From NCBI GenBank assembly GCA_002238855.1, contig MPND01000027.1, positions 1 to 49,627 of the forward strand: a DNA stretch of 49,627 bases, in the 5' to 3' direction. The stretch is from SAR202 cluster bacterium bin90 (lineage in GTDB: Bacteria; Chloroflexota; Dehalococcoidia; Lucifugimonadales; JADFKI01). A program made the position numbers and the translations under genes. Of the stretch, positions 1 to 8,478 are shown in pieces (position 1 is the first letter of the stretch; the number at the start of each line of letters is the position of its first letter). The notes beneath the pieces are model-generated. The model searched no databases, was not told the DNA's origin, and saw nothing but the letters and a program-made list of their open reading frames with translations.

Positions 1-1
1 C

Positions 2-229
2 AATACCTCCCGTCTTCTAATGTTCACAGACGGTATTCAATCTTTGGCATTGGATCCCGCCCATGATTTCAGGCCCCACTCTCCGTTTTTCACACCATTG
101 CTTCGCTGGGCGGAGAATCAGAGGGACGCAACCACCGCATCGAATGGGCTGAAGTCTTTCTTATCGTCCCCTAGGGTGACCGACAGGACGGACGACGGCC
201 TCACATTGCTTGTTGCTATGCTCCCTTAG
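2..229 (+). CDS. PP2C-family protein phosphatase, C-terminal end (partial)
   Basis: The frame is open from the window edge to the stop at 227-229, so this is the last 75 residues of a longer protein. It reads FTDGIQSLAL, then a HSPFF...PLLRWAE stretch, and ends RTDDGLTLLVAMLP. From family knowledge this matches the C-terminal part of PP2C phosphatases of the YegK type, where a TDG turn and a terminal TDD(D)xTLxxA strand are typical. It lies 29 bp upstream of a YegI-like kinase on the same strand, the usual partner in PP2C-kinase-vWA cassettes. The role is inferred to be dephosphorylation of the kinase or its targets. The catalytic metal-binding Asp residues would lie outside the window, so activity cannot be judged. 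The ATG at 20 is internal. Confidence 0.62.
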   Translation, partial: NTSRLLMFTDGIQSLALDPAHDFRPHSPFFTPLLRWAENQRDATTASNGLKSFLSSPRVTDRTDDGLTLLVAMLP

Positions 230-258
230 CCACATGCATATCGGGGATACTTGCGCCA

Positions 259-1431
259 ATGACCAGTGAACAGTGCATACGGGTCTGGAATGAAGAGACC
301 GGATCCTTCACTTTGAGCTCCTCCGACGAGCTAGGTAGTGGTGGTGAGGGAACGGTCTACAATCTGCCCGATCATCCTGAGCTGGTCGCTAAGATCTGTC
401 ATCAAGACAAACGGACTCGACGCACGTTCAGAAAACTGGAAGTGATGATCGAATACTTTCCTGTCACAAGCGATCCCAATAGCGGCCACCTGTACGTAGC
501 CTGCCCGCAGGGCATTATCTACGACAACCCCGGCGGAGAGGCCGTCGGATTCCTGGTGCCGAGGGTGGAAAAGAAAAACAGTCTACTTGACCACTACAAT
601 CCGCGCGCCAGGAGCCTAAACACCCCTCATGTTAACTACCGGGATCTCTGTTCAACCGCACGGAGCCTTGCCACTGCACTCGCTGAACTCAACGGGCGCG
701 GTTACGTGGTAGGTGACATCAACGAGTCCAATGCCCACATCACGGATGACGAGCACGTTACCCTGATAGACGCTGACTCTTTCCAGGTTCGCGACCATGG
801 TGTCTCTCCAGCCGACGTGTATCACTGCCTCGTGGGCAAACCTGATTACACGCCTCCCGAGCTTCAAGGAGCGAATTTTGCAGTAGTAGAAAGAAATGTA
901 AACCACGATAGATTCGCACTAGCAGTGGTTATATACCAAATCCTGATGGAGGGAAGGCATCCATTCTCCGGCGTCTATGAAGGGGAAGGAGAAGCGCCGC
1001 AAAGGGAGGATTCCATATCGGAGGGATACTTTCTTTACAGTCAGTCCCGAGTGGTCCCACTGGAACCGCCGACGAGGGACCGCATTCTATGGGAATCGTT
1101 GGATGACAGGCTCAGGTCGCTGTTTACCAGATGCTTCGATGAGGGACACTCGGTGCCGGAGAGTCGCCCCTCGCCAAGGGAATGGGCGGATGCACTGGAT
1201 GAGACCGCCAGATCGTTGAGCGCTTGCGACTCAAATCCCAACTATCTATACGCCGCTCGACCGGTTTCAAGGACTGAACACATTGCCGGGGCTCCTTGTC
1301 CTTGGTGTGCGAGAAGAGACCTTACTGGCCTGGACTCTTTCCCTCCTCCGGAAACGTCTGAGGTTTTTCCAAAGTCGACACCAAGGCCGCGACCAACGGA
1401 CACACAGCCGTCTCCTATAGCCGAAACTTAG
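259..1431 (+). CDS. YegI-like Ser/Thr protein kinase, ended by TAG in frame with the next gene
   Basis: A 390-residue cytoplasmic kinase. Visible motifs: Gly loop GSGGEGTVY at about 26-34, Lys45 in VAKIC, catalytic loop GDINESN at 152-158, and IDADSFQ at 170-176 where DAD replaces DFG. These are hallmarks of the divergent YegI-type kinases that sit beside PP2C and vWA proteins. A CPWC pair at 347-350 may be half of a zinc site, followed by a Pro-rich tail. The TAG at 1429-1431 is followed without frame change by 27 more Ala/Pro-rich linker codons, a transmembrane helix and pentapeptide repeats (next entry). The natural product may therefore be one receptor-like kinase of about 900 residues. 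The start is the first ATG; the ribosome site is weak. Kinase identity is fairly sure; whether the TAG is real is not. Confidence 0.8.
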   Translation: MTSEQCIRVWNEETGSFTLSSSDELGSGGEGTVYNLPDHPELVAKICHQDKRTRRTFRKLEVMIEYFPVTSDPNSGHLYVACPQGIIYDNPGGEAVGFLVPRVEKKNSLLDHYNPRARSLNTPHVNYRDLCSTARSLATALAELNGRGYVVGDINESNAHITDDEHVTLIDADSFQVRDHGVSPADVYHCLVGKPDYTPPELQGANFAVVERNVNHDRFALAVVIYQILMEGRHPFSGVYEGEGEAPQREDSISEGYFLYSQSRVVPLEPPTRDRILWESLDDRLRSLFTRCFDEGHSVPESRPSPREWADALDETARSLSACDSNPNYLYAARPVSRTEHIAGAPCPWCARRDLTGLDSFPPPETSEVFPKSTPRPRPTDTQPSPIAET

Positions 1432-1512
1432 GCGCCAGGCCCGCAGCCGACCGCCGCTGGTTCTGCAGCAGGACTGTCTCGCCTTCCAATCAGAGTCACG
1501 GCAATCGTTGCC

Positions 1513-2961
1513 TTGGCCCTCGTGGTGCTGATCATCGGGATATGTACAGTCGGCTCCGGTGAATCCGGCGGTGGCGTCTCCTCTGCCGGGAGCGCTAACC
1601 AGATCACTCCGCAACCTCCGGCCCTTGGTGGTGCATTAGCTCCCGTTGAGATATCCACAGGCACACCCACACCCGTTGTGACAATCGCTCCGAAGATGCC
1701 GAACACACCGATCGCTGCTGCCGTTGTCCCGACAAATACCCCTATACCGACGGGTACTCAGACACATACCCCCAAACCTACAGACACGCCCACACCACGT
1801 CCGACGTCTACACATTCACCCACTCTTACGCCTGCGCATGCGGTTTCTCCCACCCCGAGCCAGACGCCTCTACCTACCTCTACATCCACTCCTTCTGCAA
1901 CATCGACACCGACACCTCTGCCAACTGCCACGGTCACGGCAACTCCTCTACCAACAGAGACTCCGTTGCCATGCACCGCTTTCTTGCCCGGAGCGGACCT
2001 CAGAAAATGCGACCTGTCAGGCAAAGATCTACGTGGACTGAATCTCAGCGGCGCAGATATCAGCTTCGCCATTCTAAGTGGCGCAGACATGACAAGGTCT
2101 GATCTCAGCGGGTCGAAGCTGACAGAGGCCGACCTGACTAATGCAATGCTGGAACGAGCCGTGCTAACGAACGCTTCAATTTCAGGAGCATCGATTAACG
2201 GCGCAGACTTCACGAAGGTTGATCTGAGCTCGGCCGACATCTCAGATATCCAGTCGTTTGACGGAGCAACCTCGATCGAAACCGTGTTCCCAGCAGACAC
2301 GGAGTTGGTGGGCGCCACATTTGTAGCTGCGGATCTGACTAGAGGCTCTCTCATCGGTGCCAACCTCGAAAAGGCGGACTTCACGAGGGCGATACTATAT
2401 CGCACTGATCTGTCTCAGACCGTCCTCACCGAAACAACCTTTCGAGGAGCGAACTTTGATGGCACAAGACTTGATGGAGCCAATTTGCAAGGGGCGCATC
2501 TAGTTGGTGTCGATCTCGGCAAGATTTACTTTGACATCAAACCCGATTTTCGTGGTGCTGACCTGCAGAGCGCTGATCTCAGCGGTGCGGGCCTTGATGG
2601 AGTCGACTTCAAGGGAGCTGATTTGGAAGAGGCCACGTTCAACAGGGCGGAGATGAGAGCGACTAATTTCACCGACACTGATCTCAGGGATGCAAGAATG
2701 AGGGACGCTGACCTGCAGGGCGCACTCTTCAACGGTGCTGATGTCAGCGACGCAGACTTTACCGTGGCGAACCTGTCAGGCGCCAGCTTTCAGGATGCTG
2801 ATGTAGAAAGTACTAAGTTCGTGGAGGCAGACCTCACTAATGCAATCTTCAGGTCGGCAGAAAACATCGACGAGGCGCTTTTTGAAGAAACTATATGTCC
2901 GGACAGCGTCAAGAGCAACGACTGTTACGAGGAACGAAGACTGCGTGGAGTGAGTCCCTGA
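1513..2961 (+). CDS. Membrane-anchored Thr/Pro-linker pentapeptide-repeat protein (probable continuation of the kinase)
   Basis: The only available start is TTG at 1513, inside a hydrophobic helix (ALVVLIIGICTV) and with no clear ribosome site, which suggests this is not an independent gene. Order: one transmembrane helix at about 1-13 (longer if the upstream codons are translated), a Thr/Pro linker at about 50-152, then about 300 residues of A(D/N)LxxA pentapeptide repeats folding as a right-handed beta-helix. The repeat domain is bounded by Cys at both ends (LPCTAF and KCDLS; ICPD...NDCYE), probably disulfides of an extracytoplasmic domain. The frame is that of the kinase at 259-1431, with only a TAG between. 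The minus-strand protein at 5056-7050 has the same linker plus repeat ectodomain and a similar Cys-containing end. Ligand and role unknown. Confidence 0.72.
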   Translation: MALVVLIIGICTVGSGESGGGVSSAGSANQITPQPPALGGALAPVEISTGTPTPVVTIAPKMPNTPIAAAVVPTNTPIPTGTQTHTPKPTDTPTPRPTSTHSPTLTPAHAVSPTPSQTPLPTSTSTPSATSTPTPLPTATVTATPLPTETPLPCTAFLPGADLRKCDLSGKDLRGLNLSGADISFAILSGADMTRSDLSGSKLTEADLTNAMLERAVLTNASISGASINGADFTKVDLSSADISDIQSFDGATSIETVFPADTELVGATFVAADLTRGSLIGANLEKADFTRAILYRTDLSQTVLTETTFRGANFDGTRLDGANLQGAHLVGVDLGKIYFDIKPDFRGADLQSADLSGAGLDGVDFKGADLEEATFNRAEMRATNFTDTDLRDARMRDADLQGALFNGADVSDADFTVANLSGASFQDADVESTKFVEADLTNAIFRSAENIDEALFEETICPDSVKSNDCYEERRLRGVSP

Positions 2962-3158
2962 TTTGGCAACTGCTAATATCGAGTGGTCCTAGAACCAACT
3001 CTCGCCCAGAGCTCTGGTCTGCCACGTACAGCGCGCGGAGAATCTTTCGGTGCTCTTGGTCGGAGCAGAGTCTGGCCGCGAATGTTTTCCAGGTTCGACT
3101 GATTTAGGGCAACTTTATCCTATGGCAGATTATGCTCGGAAAGTTCCTCTTGCTCGGA

Positions 3159-3593
3159 CTATACGTCCAGTCTTTCGACAAACCACGACAGAGGACGGCC
3201 AAGCGGGGCGCTCTCCTGTGCGTAGTCTCCAATCAGCGTATCGGTCTGGATGTACACCGGGCTCCGCTCTCTGCTGTTACTCAAGCCACGCTCCGGATCC
3301 GTGATGTCGACGTTTCCGAGCAGCGCAACTTCTCCCGTCTTTAATCGTAGCGCGTAAACGTCGCCGGTCTCCGCCACAATTGACACGCGCATCCGGTCGC
3401 TGCTTTCAGCCGTGAACGCCAAGTATGGCTCGTCTGCTATCTCAACGGCACCAGGCTGCCTGTCGAGTGATATGCGCCTCGGGTAGTCGAATATCTGGAT
3501 GTCGTCCCAGTGCCAGACTCCCATATCCTGCTCTCCGGAGAACTCCACGCCGCGCTCCGTATAGAAAGCTCTGATCGTGTCCCGCAGGTGCAT
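3159..3593 (-). pseudogene. Hypothetical protein, probably frameshifted near its N-terminus
   Basis: A 144-residue frame with a protein-like, acidic and aromatic composition (GVWHWDDIQIFDYP, YLAFTAESSDRMRVSIV, GDVYALRLKTGEV). I do not recognise the family; it resembles small soluble immunity or SUKH-like proteins only loosely. Upstream codons stay open and read LLNDEDYD before a TGA. In a neighbouring frame the preceding bases read CEIIILVDYDRF and then stop, and a third frame further up (to about 3770) reads RPFRLRDVCEPPAEIVALYGAF. The three segments look like one longer protein broken by one or two frameshifts. If so the annotated ATG at 3593 is not the true start. Function unknown. Confidence 0.42.
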
Positions 3594-3816
3594 GTCGTAA
3601 TCCTCGTCGTTCAGAAGCGGTCGTAGTCAACAAGTATTATGATCTCGCAGCGCAGGAATCGCGTAGATCGACACGAAAAGCGCCGTAGAGGGCAACGATT
3701 TCCGCTGGAGGTTCGCACACATCTCGTAGACGGAACGGACGCTCCGCAAGCGCCAGGGACCGCTTCTAGCTAAGAAAGCATACCTCCGTAGTCCGAATGC
3801 CAGTTGAGGACAAGTA

Positions 3817-4017
3817 GTGACATTTCCACCGCCGCCCCTGGTAGCCCTCGCCTACTATGCGGTCCATATCGTAGGGGGTAGCCTGATTTTCTGGCTCTTC
3901 ATCCACAGACAGAACTTCCCTGAATCGGATGATGATCACCCAAGGCGGTTCGCCAGTCTTAGGACCAGATGCTGGCTTGCCATTGCGGCCGTCTTGGTCA
4001 TGTGGGTTGTCGCCTAG
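3817..4017 (+). CDS. Small two-helix membrane protein, hypothetical
   Basis: 66 residues from a GTG at 3817, preceded by GAGGA at a suitable distance (3806-3810). Two hydrophobic segments (VALAYYAVHIVGGSLIFWLFI at about 9-29 and CWLAIAAVLVMWVVA at the C-terminus) flank a short charged loop with ESDDDHPRR. It stands alone, with no partner in the same direction nearby. No family recognised. It could be a chance frame, but the ribosome site and hydrophobic pattern favour a real small inner-membrane protein. Confidence 0.35.
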   Translation: MTFPPPPLVALAYYAVHIVGGSLIFWLFIHRQNFPESDDDHPRRFASLRTRCWLAIAAVLVMWVVA

Positions 4018-4289
4018 GTGTTAATCGCTGAGTTCGCCCCGGGCCTTCCTCGTCTGAATCCATAGCCTTCCGGCATCCAGATCCGATTCACGTATCGACT
4101 GAACCCTGGCAGACAGATCCAGATACCTCTGCCCTCAAAACAGGGCCTCTACGTCGATTACACGGCGATAGAATTCTCCAGATTTTCCACAAAATGCCCA
4201 TTTCACGCCGATCGCGCTGAAGCCGGCGTTTTCGCCTGGGCCAACGCGCACTCGCAACAGCGGTGCTATCATCAATGAGAGGTGATGAT

Positions 4290-4562
4290 TTGACTGAGCA
4301 GTTTTATCCATACAGACCCGACTACGCAGTTCCGCCCGGATGGGTCATCGAGGAGCGCATCGAGGCTCAGGGCATCTCGCCGGGTGAGCTCGCGGATAGC
4401 TGCGGTCTCGCGCCCGAGCTGGTCGCCGACATAATCGCAGGAGAATCTACTATCGACACAGATACCGCGGCAAAGCTTGAGGAAGCACTGGGCCTGGACG
4501 CCTCTATCTGGCTTGGCATCGAAGCCGACTTCCGGGCCTCGCTTAGTATTCCTCAGTCCTGA
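4290..4562 (+). CDS. XRE-family HTH protein, HigA-like
   Basis: About 90 residues with the layout of HigA-type antitoxins: PGWVIEERIEAQGISPGELA, then a recognition-helix region LAPELVADIIAGE and a closing DTAAKLEEALGLDASIWLGIE helix pair. TTG at 4290 is preferred as start because GAGAGGTGAT at 4277-4286 is a near-perfect ribosome site for it; the frame also allows GTG 4263 or ATG 4275, but the ribosome site lies inside those versions. No HigB-type toxin gene lies upstream or downstream, so this is a solitary regulator or orphan antitoxin. Its last 10 bp overlap the end of a convergent minus-strand frame. DNA binding is inferred from the fold; target unknown. Confidence 0.72.
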   Translation: MTEQFYPYRPDYAVPPGWVIEERIEAQGISPGELADSCGLAPELVADIIAGESTIDTDTAAKLEEALGLDASIWLGIEADFRASLSIPQS

Positions 4563-4864
4563 ATAATGCAGAGCGCCCGCTCGAGGTCATCCCCCTTCAG
4601 CTCGTCCGCCTCCTGCCAGTCGGGTGCGTCCGGTGCGAAGTAGCCGACCGAGCCATCCGCGAACCGGTAGAGAGTGGCGGGACCTCCGGTGACATCTTCT
4701 AGCTCGGTGATGTTTCTGGCGATGACCTGGGCCTCATCGGAGAGTATCTGGACGTTCTCTCGGGCTTTGCTCCAGGCTGGACAGTCGTCGTCGACATGTC
4801 TCTTCCAGTGGGCGCAGTTGCGGATTGCATCAGTGGTGCAGCTTCGGTTTCTGGGCTGCCCACG
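4553..4864 (-). pseudogene. Hypothetical protein fragment without a start codon
   Basis: An open frame of 103 codons on the minus strand with convincing protein character, containing AHWKRHVDDDCPAW, VIARNITELEDVTGG, LYRFADGSVGYFAPDAPDW and ending ERALCIIQD. It has no ATG, GTG or TTG between the upstream TAA (4865-4867) and the conserved-looking core. The overlapping frame just upstream does have an ATG and reads HGTWFITYN, so a one- or two-base indel near 4860 may have split a gene. It converges with and overlaps the HigA-like gene by 10 bp. Family not recognised; the product looks small, soluble and acidic. Confidence 0.4.
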
Positions 4865-5055
4865 TTATAAGTGATGAACCAAGTTCCGTGCATGATGTGA
4901 AGATGAAGAGCAAATCTCACTAACGGCAAAGCCGGAAGTCGTCGCGCCCACAATGCGGAGACGTACTGACGAGGGCGAGAGCCTGTCAACGGCCTAGCTC
5001 GCGCTCGCAGTGGACTCCCACAGGTGTGCGGGCTTTGTGATCGGGAGGACACGCC

Positions 5056-7050
5056 TTAGGGCTTGAGATTGTTCGGGTAGCAACTGCCACTTACGGTATC
5101 GTCGCTGTCGGTGCCGTCAGGACACTGTGTCTCATCGAAATCGGCATCATGGATGTTCTCTGCTCTATGCAGATTCATTGCGTGAGTGAGGTCCGCTCCC
5201 TCAAAATCGGCGTCCTCAACGTCTGCTCTCTCAAAGTCGGCCTCATCGAGTTCGGAATCTCTGAAATCCGCATCTGCCAGGTCGGCTTCCGTGAAATCGG
5301 CCTCCCTGAAATCACAGTCAGTGAAAGTCCCTCCGGAGAGATCTGCGTGCTCAAAGTCAACCTCCCGGAAGTTGCAGTAGGGGGCATCCATACCGGAAAG
5401 ATCCGCCCTGCTCAGGTCTGCTCCCCTGAACTGGGTTCTGGAGTCAATAATAGCCGGTTTGAGATTTACGCCACTGAAATTAGATCCGGTCAGGTCCGCT
5501 CCGCTGAAGTCGGTTTCAGATAGCGTGGTGCCTCTGAAATCCGCCTCGTGAAGATCAACACCTACAAAACTGGTGTTTGATAAGTCTGCGTTGATGAACC
5601 CGATTTCTATGAGCTTGATTTCTGAGTCGAAGACGACGTTCGTCAGTATTGCGCTTCGGAACATGGCGTTGTCGTCCCTTCTATTCCCTGATCTGAGTGT
5701 AGTTCCGACTACCGTAACGCGATCTAGGATTGCGTTAGAGAACTTAGCGTGTCTGAGGTCGGCTCCGTTCAAGTCGGCTCCGCTCAGATCCGCGTCGCTC
5801 AGATCCGCGCCTGTGAGGTTTGCCCCTACAAACTTGGCCCCGATCAGAATCGCTCCCTTGAACTTGGTTCCCGCAAGGTGTGCACCCGAAAAATCTGCTT
5901 CCGTGAGATTGAGATCGCTGAAGTCCCTATTGTCAAACTGGCAATGTCTGAGGTCCGCAGTGGGCGCGATTATGACGCACGGCGGAACCGAAGTCGGAGT
6001 AACCGTGGGCGTTGGCTCTGGTGTCGGAGGAAGGGGCGTTGGCTCTGGCGTCGGCGTCGGCTCTGGCGTTGGAGGAAGGGGTGTTGGCACAGGTCCCGAA
6101 GGAAGTGTCGTCGGAGTAGCCGCAGGCTCGCGAGTGAAATTACCCCAGCAGTCTACCTCGTCGCTGGAGTGCAGAGCACATGTATAGCTGTCGCCACTCA
6201 TCAGCATTAGGTACGCTTGCCGTGAAGGCGGAGAAGACTGCCCTTTATCATTCGCCCCCCAACAGACGATACCCCCGTCTTGGTTCAGGGCACAGGAATG
6301 CCTTCCTCCCAGGCTCAGGGCAATGTATCGACCAGAAGACGGATGCCCGGAAACCTGTCCAAACGCGTCGTCTCCCCAGCAGTCAATTCTGCCGTTGGCC
6401 AATATGGCACAGGTGTGATGTGAGGCACCGACCAGCATTGACACCGGAGGCACTTCAGTTGGCACCGGTACGGCCGTCGGTAATTCGGTAGGAACCGGCT
6501 CAAGTGTACTGGGCTCTGGTGAAGGCACTGGGGTATTAGGCTCCGGAGTTGCTTCCGGGGTGTGCGGAATGGGTGTGGATTCGGGCAATCTGTGGACGGT
6601 CAGAACGAAGCCTCCCGACGTGCTCGGCTGGCGAGTGGTCGCTTCCACCGTATAAACTCCTGGTTGAAATATTCCTGATACCATCGAGTTAGTGCTTCCG
6701 GAGCTCTCATCGTCATTTTCATAGACAACCGTTCCGCGGGCCCCGTGCCCTCGCAACACGTACAGGTATGTATCCTCGGTTGAGGTCAGGTTGATCTCCA
6801 GAGATGCCTCGCTGTCCAGTGTGAAAGCGTAGAAGCGCGCATATCTGTCTCCACCGACGTGAGGCGCGGGACTGGTGGAGAGGCAACTGTCGTTCCATGT
6901 GCCGCTTATACTGTAAGAATTAAGCGGCAGCACGCATTCGGATCGCGGCAGGCTGAATTCTCTGAGTAGCAGAACGCCGCCAAGTAAAGCCATCGCAACT
7001 AGCGAGACTGCTACCACTATAGTTCGTCTTGACACTAGGAAGTTTCTCAT
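5056..7050 (-). CDS. Secreted protein: PPC-like domain, RCC1-like repeats, Thr/Pro linkers, pentapeptide repeats
   Basis: 664 residues, minus strand. An N-terminal membrane anchor or uncleaved signal (about 9-30, after RNFLVSRR) is followed by a beta-sandwich at about 60-155 that resembles pre-peptidase C-terminal domains (TEDTYLYVL, GVYTVEATT). A Pro/Thr linker follows, then three RCC1-like blades each with a CAL/CAI...CWG pair (about 205-305), a second Pro/Thr linker, and about 290 residues of A(D/N)L/F pentapeptide repeats. The C-terminal domain parallels that of the protein at 1513-2961, including AENI...ETxCPD and a terminal Cys, so the two ectodomains are paralogues. It is likely cell-surface attached and may bind a ligand or the paralogue. 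Function unknown. Confidence 0.8.
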   Translation of the reverse strand: MRNFLVSRRTIVVAVSLVAMALLGGVLLLREFSLPRSECVLPLNSYSISGTWNDSCLSTSPAPHVGGDRYARFYAFTLDSEASLEINLTSTEDTYLYVLRGHGARGTVVYENDDESSGSTNSMVSGIFQPGVYTVEATTRQPSTSGGFVLTVHRLPESTPIPHTPEATPEPNTPVPSPEPSTLEPVPTELPTAVPVPTEVPPVSMLVGASHHTCAILANGRIDCWGDDAFGQVSGHPSSGRYIALSLGGRHSCALNQDGGIVCWGANDKGQSSPPSRQAYLMLMSGDSYTCALHSSDEVDCWGNFTREPAATPTTLPSGPVPTPLPPTPEPTPTPEPTPLPPTPEPTPTVTPTSVPPCVIIAPTADLRHCQFDNRDFSDLNLTEADFSGAHLAGTKFKGAILIGAKFVGANLTGADLSDADLSGADLNGADLRHAKFSNAILDRVTVVGTTLRSGNRRDDNAMFRSAILTNVVFDSEIKLIEIGFINADLSNTSFVGVDLHEADFRGTTLSETDFSGADLTGSNFSGVNLKPAIIDSRTQFRGADLSRADLSGMDAPYCNFREVDFEHADLSGGTFTDCDFREADFTEADLADADFRDSELDEADFERADVEDADFEGADLTHAMNLHRAENIHDADFDETQCPDGTDSDDTVSGSCYPNNLKP

Positions 7051-7097
7051 CTTTGAACCCGGAAAACTCGCTTACTTAGTTCGGCCTGTTGCGAGGT

Positions 7098-7126
7098 ATT
7101 AAACAACGGTATTTACATAACTGCAA
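7098..7126 (-). promoter_or_regulatory. Candidate sigma-70-type promoter of the 5056-7050 gene
   Basis: Read on the minus strand: TTGCAG (7121-7126), a 17-bp spacer, then TTTAAT (7098-7103), about 50 bp upstream of the ATG at 7050. Spacing is ideal and both boxes are near consensus. The rest of the 330-bp gap up to 7380 shows no gene. Confidence 0.4.
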
Positions 7127-7380
7127 ATCGAAAGCGCTCTCTGTTGATAAATAGCTGTGAGAGACCGTATCACAACTCCCCTTAAGCCAGACCGACTGCC
7201 AGATGGCGGCCATAGCCCGCTGCCGGGGCGCGTCCATGGTGACAAGAGATGTGGACGACTTTGAGGGGAGTGGGTCCGAAGTGACCGATTCCTAGTCAAC
7301 CGAATGACAGCTGACTTCCCATATCGTCAAGGATGCTGATCGGACTGCCGTCGTGCTATCGACATCACACGCTTCATTAG

Positions 7381-8061
7381 TTAGAAATCAAGCAGCAATT
7401 TGTCAGCAGCGGAACCATTATTGTCTATAGGAAGGTCGCTATCCACGCGTTCCGAACAGTCGAGGCCAGTCAGGTCGCACCAGTTGCACTCGGGCGGGCT
7501 TGGGACCCTGCGAGCAGGCTTGTCGGATACGACGCGCCTCATCAAGTCGTGCAGTCCTTCCCTGAAGTCGGAGTCGACCGCCGAGGCCGGAATGTATTTC
7601 TCCGTGCCATCCTTGTACACCAGACGACCGTCCAGCGACTCACCCTCCCAAGGAGAATCGGCAACCAGCGGAAGTGCGTACATTTAGATCATCACCTGCG
7701 CCACGTCCGAGTCCCGCTGTGCGCCGATCTTGACATCATACACAGTCGTCCGTCCGTCCGGTACAACCGCTATCAGATCGGCCTGTCCGGATACCAGTGC
7801 AACAGAGCCACCCTGCAGCTTGAACCAGTTATTGCGCTCGGTGGAGACGATGTGTCCATCGGTCTCAAGTTTGTCGCGCACGTATTTGAGCAGGCGGGTA
7901 TGGTGCATCTTCCAGGTGGAGAGGCTGAAATCGCGGCTGGTTTTCACGTATCCGCTGTGGTGCGCCTTGAACCGGGACGCCCACTCGCAGGAGGCATCGC
8001 CGACGATCAGGCGGGAGAGCCAGGTTACCCAGACATACACATTGTATCGCTGTACTGTCAT
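7381..8061 (-). pseudogene. PD-(D/E)XK nuclease with Cas4/AddB-like Cys set, split by in-frame TAA
   Basis: Two frames lie exactly end to end: 125 codons ending QVMI, a TAA at 7684-7686, then ATG at 7683 and 99 more residues in the same frame. Together they read as one RecB-like nuclease: an N-terminal Cys in DASCEWASRFKAHH, metal ligands in GQADLI and VYDVKIG (D-x-K), DSDVAQVMI, and a C-terminal ECNWCDLTGLDC cluster. One N-terminal plus three C-terminal Cys is the arrangement that binds a [4Fe-4S] cluster in Cas4 and AddB. The likely event is a Tyr codon (TAC/TAT) changed to TAA. The upstream half alone would lack the C-terminal Cys. No cas genes or CRISPR array are near. Either a pseudogene, a split protein re-initiating at the ATG, or a base error. 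Confidence 0.7.
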
Positions 8062-8478
8062 TGCGGTATCTCTGTGTTCTCACGGAAGGGAACTGATGTC
8101 TTATCCGAGAGTAGCAAAGAATGTCTGATGATGCAACCGAAGGATATCGACCGGCGTGCGAATTTCATCTGATAGGTGTTATCGGCCGATCTGAACACAC
8201 TCACCGTCGCTGCCAATAGGAATCGCAGTCGCTGACGTTAATTGGGTGAGTTGGGCAGCTGGGCGTTGACTAACTTGTGGGGGATGACGTTCCTTCTGGG
8301 AGTTGACACCAGGTCCGCTATCAGTTGACCCTCAAGTGTATCCGGGCCGACCAGAGGGTGTGGCGCGGCGCAGTGAGAGATTGTGACACTGATATTCAGA
8401 AGAACCTTACATATATACTGTATTGACGGATATTATTATATCTATTACCTTACGGCGCAATCCTACTTGAGTCGCTAA
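8062..8478. other. Intergenic, no gene seen
   Basis: 417 bp between the nuclease and the headless surface-protein frame. No convincing coding frame. The stretch 8390-8450 is distinctly AT-rich (TATATACTG, TATTATTATATC) and could hold promoters for the minus-strand nuclease, but I cannot pick boxes with confidence. Confidence 0.4.

Noticed and set aside
5149..6210. Repetitive plus-strand frames opposite the pentapeptide gene
   Set aside because: The repeats are the mirror of the pentapeptide coding repeats on the minus strand.
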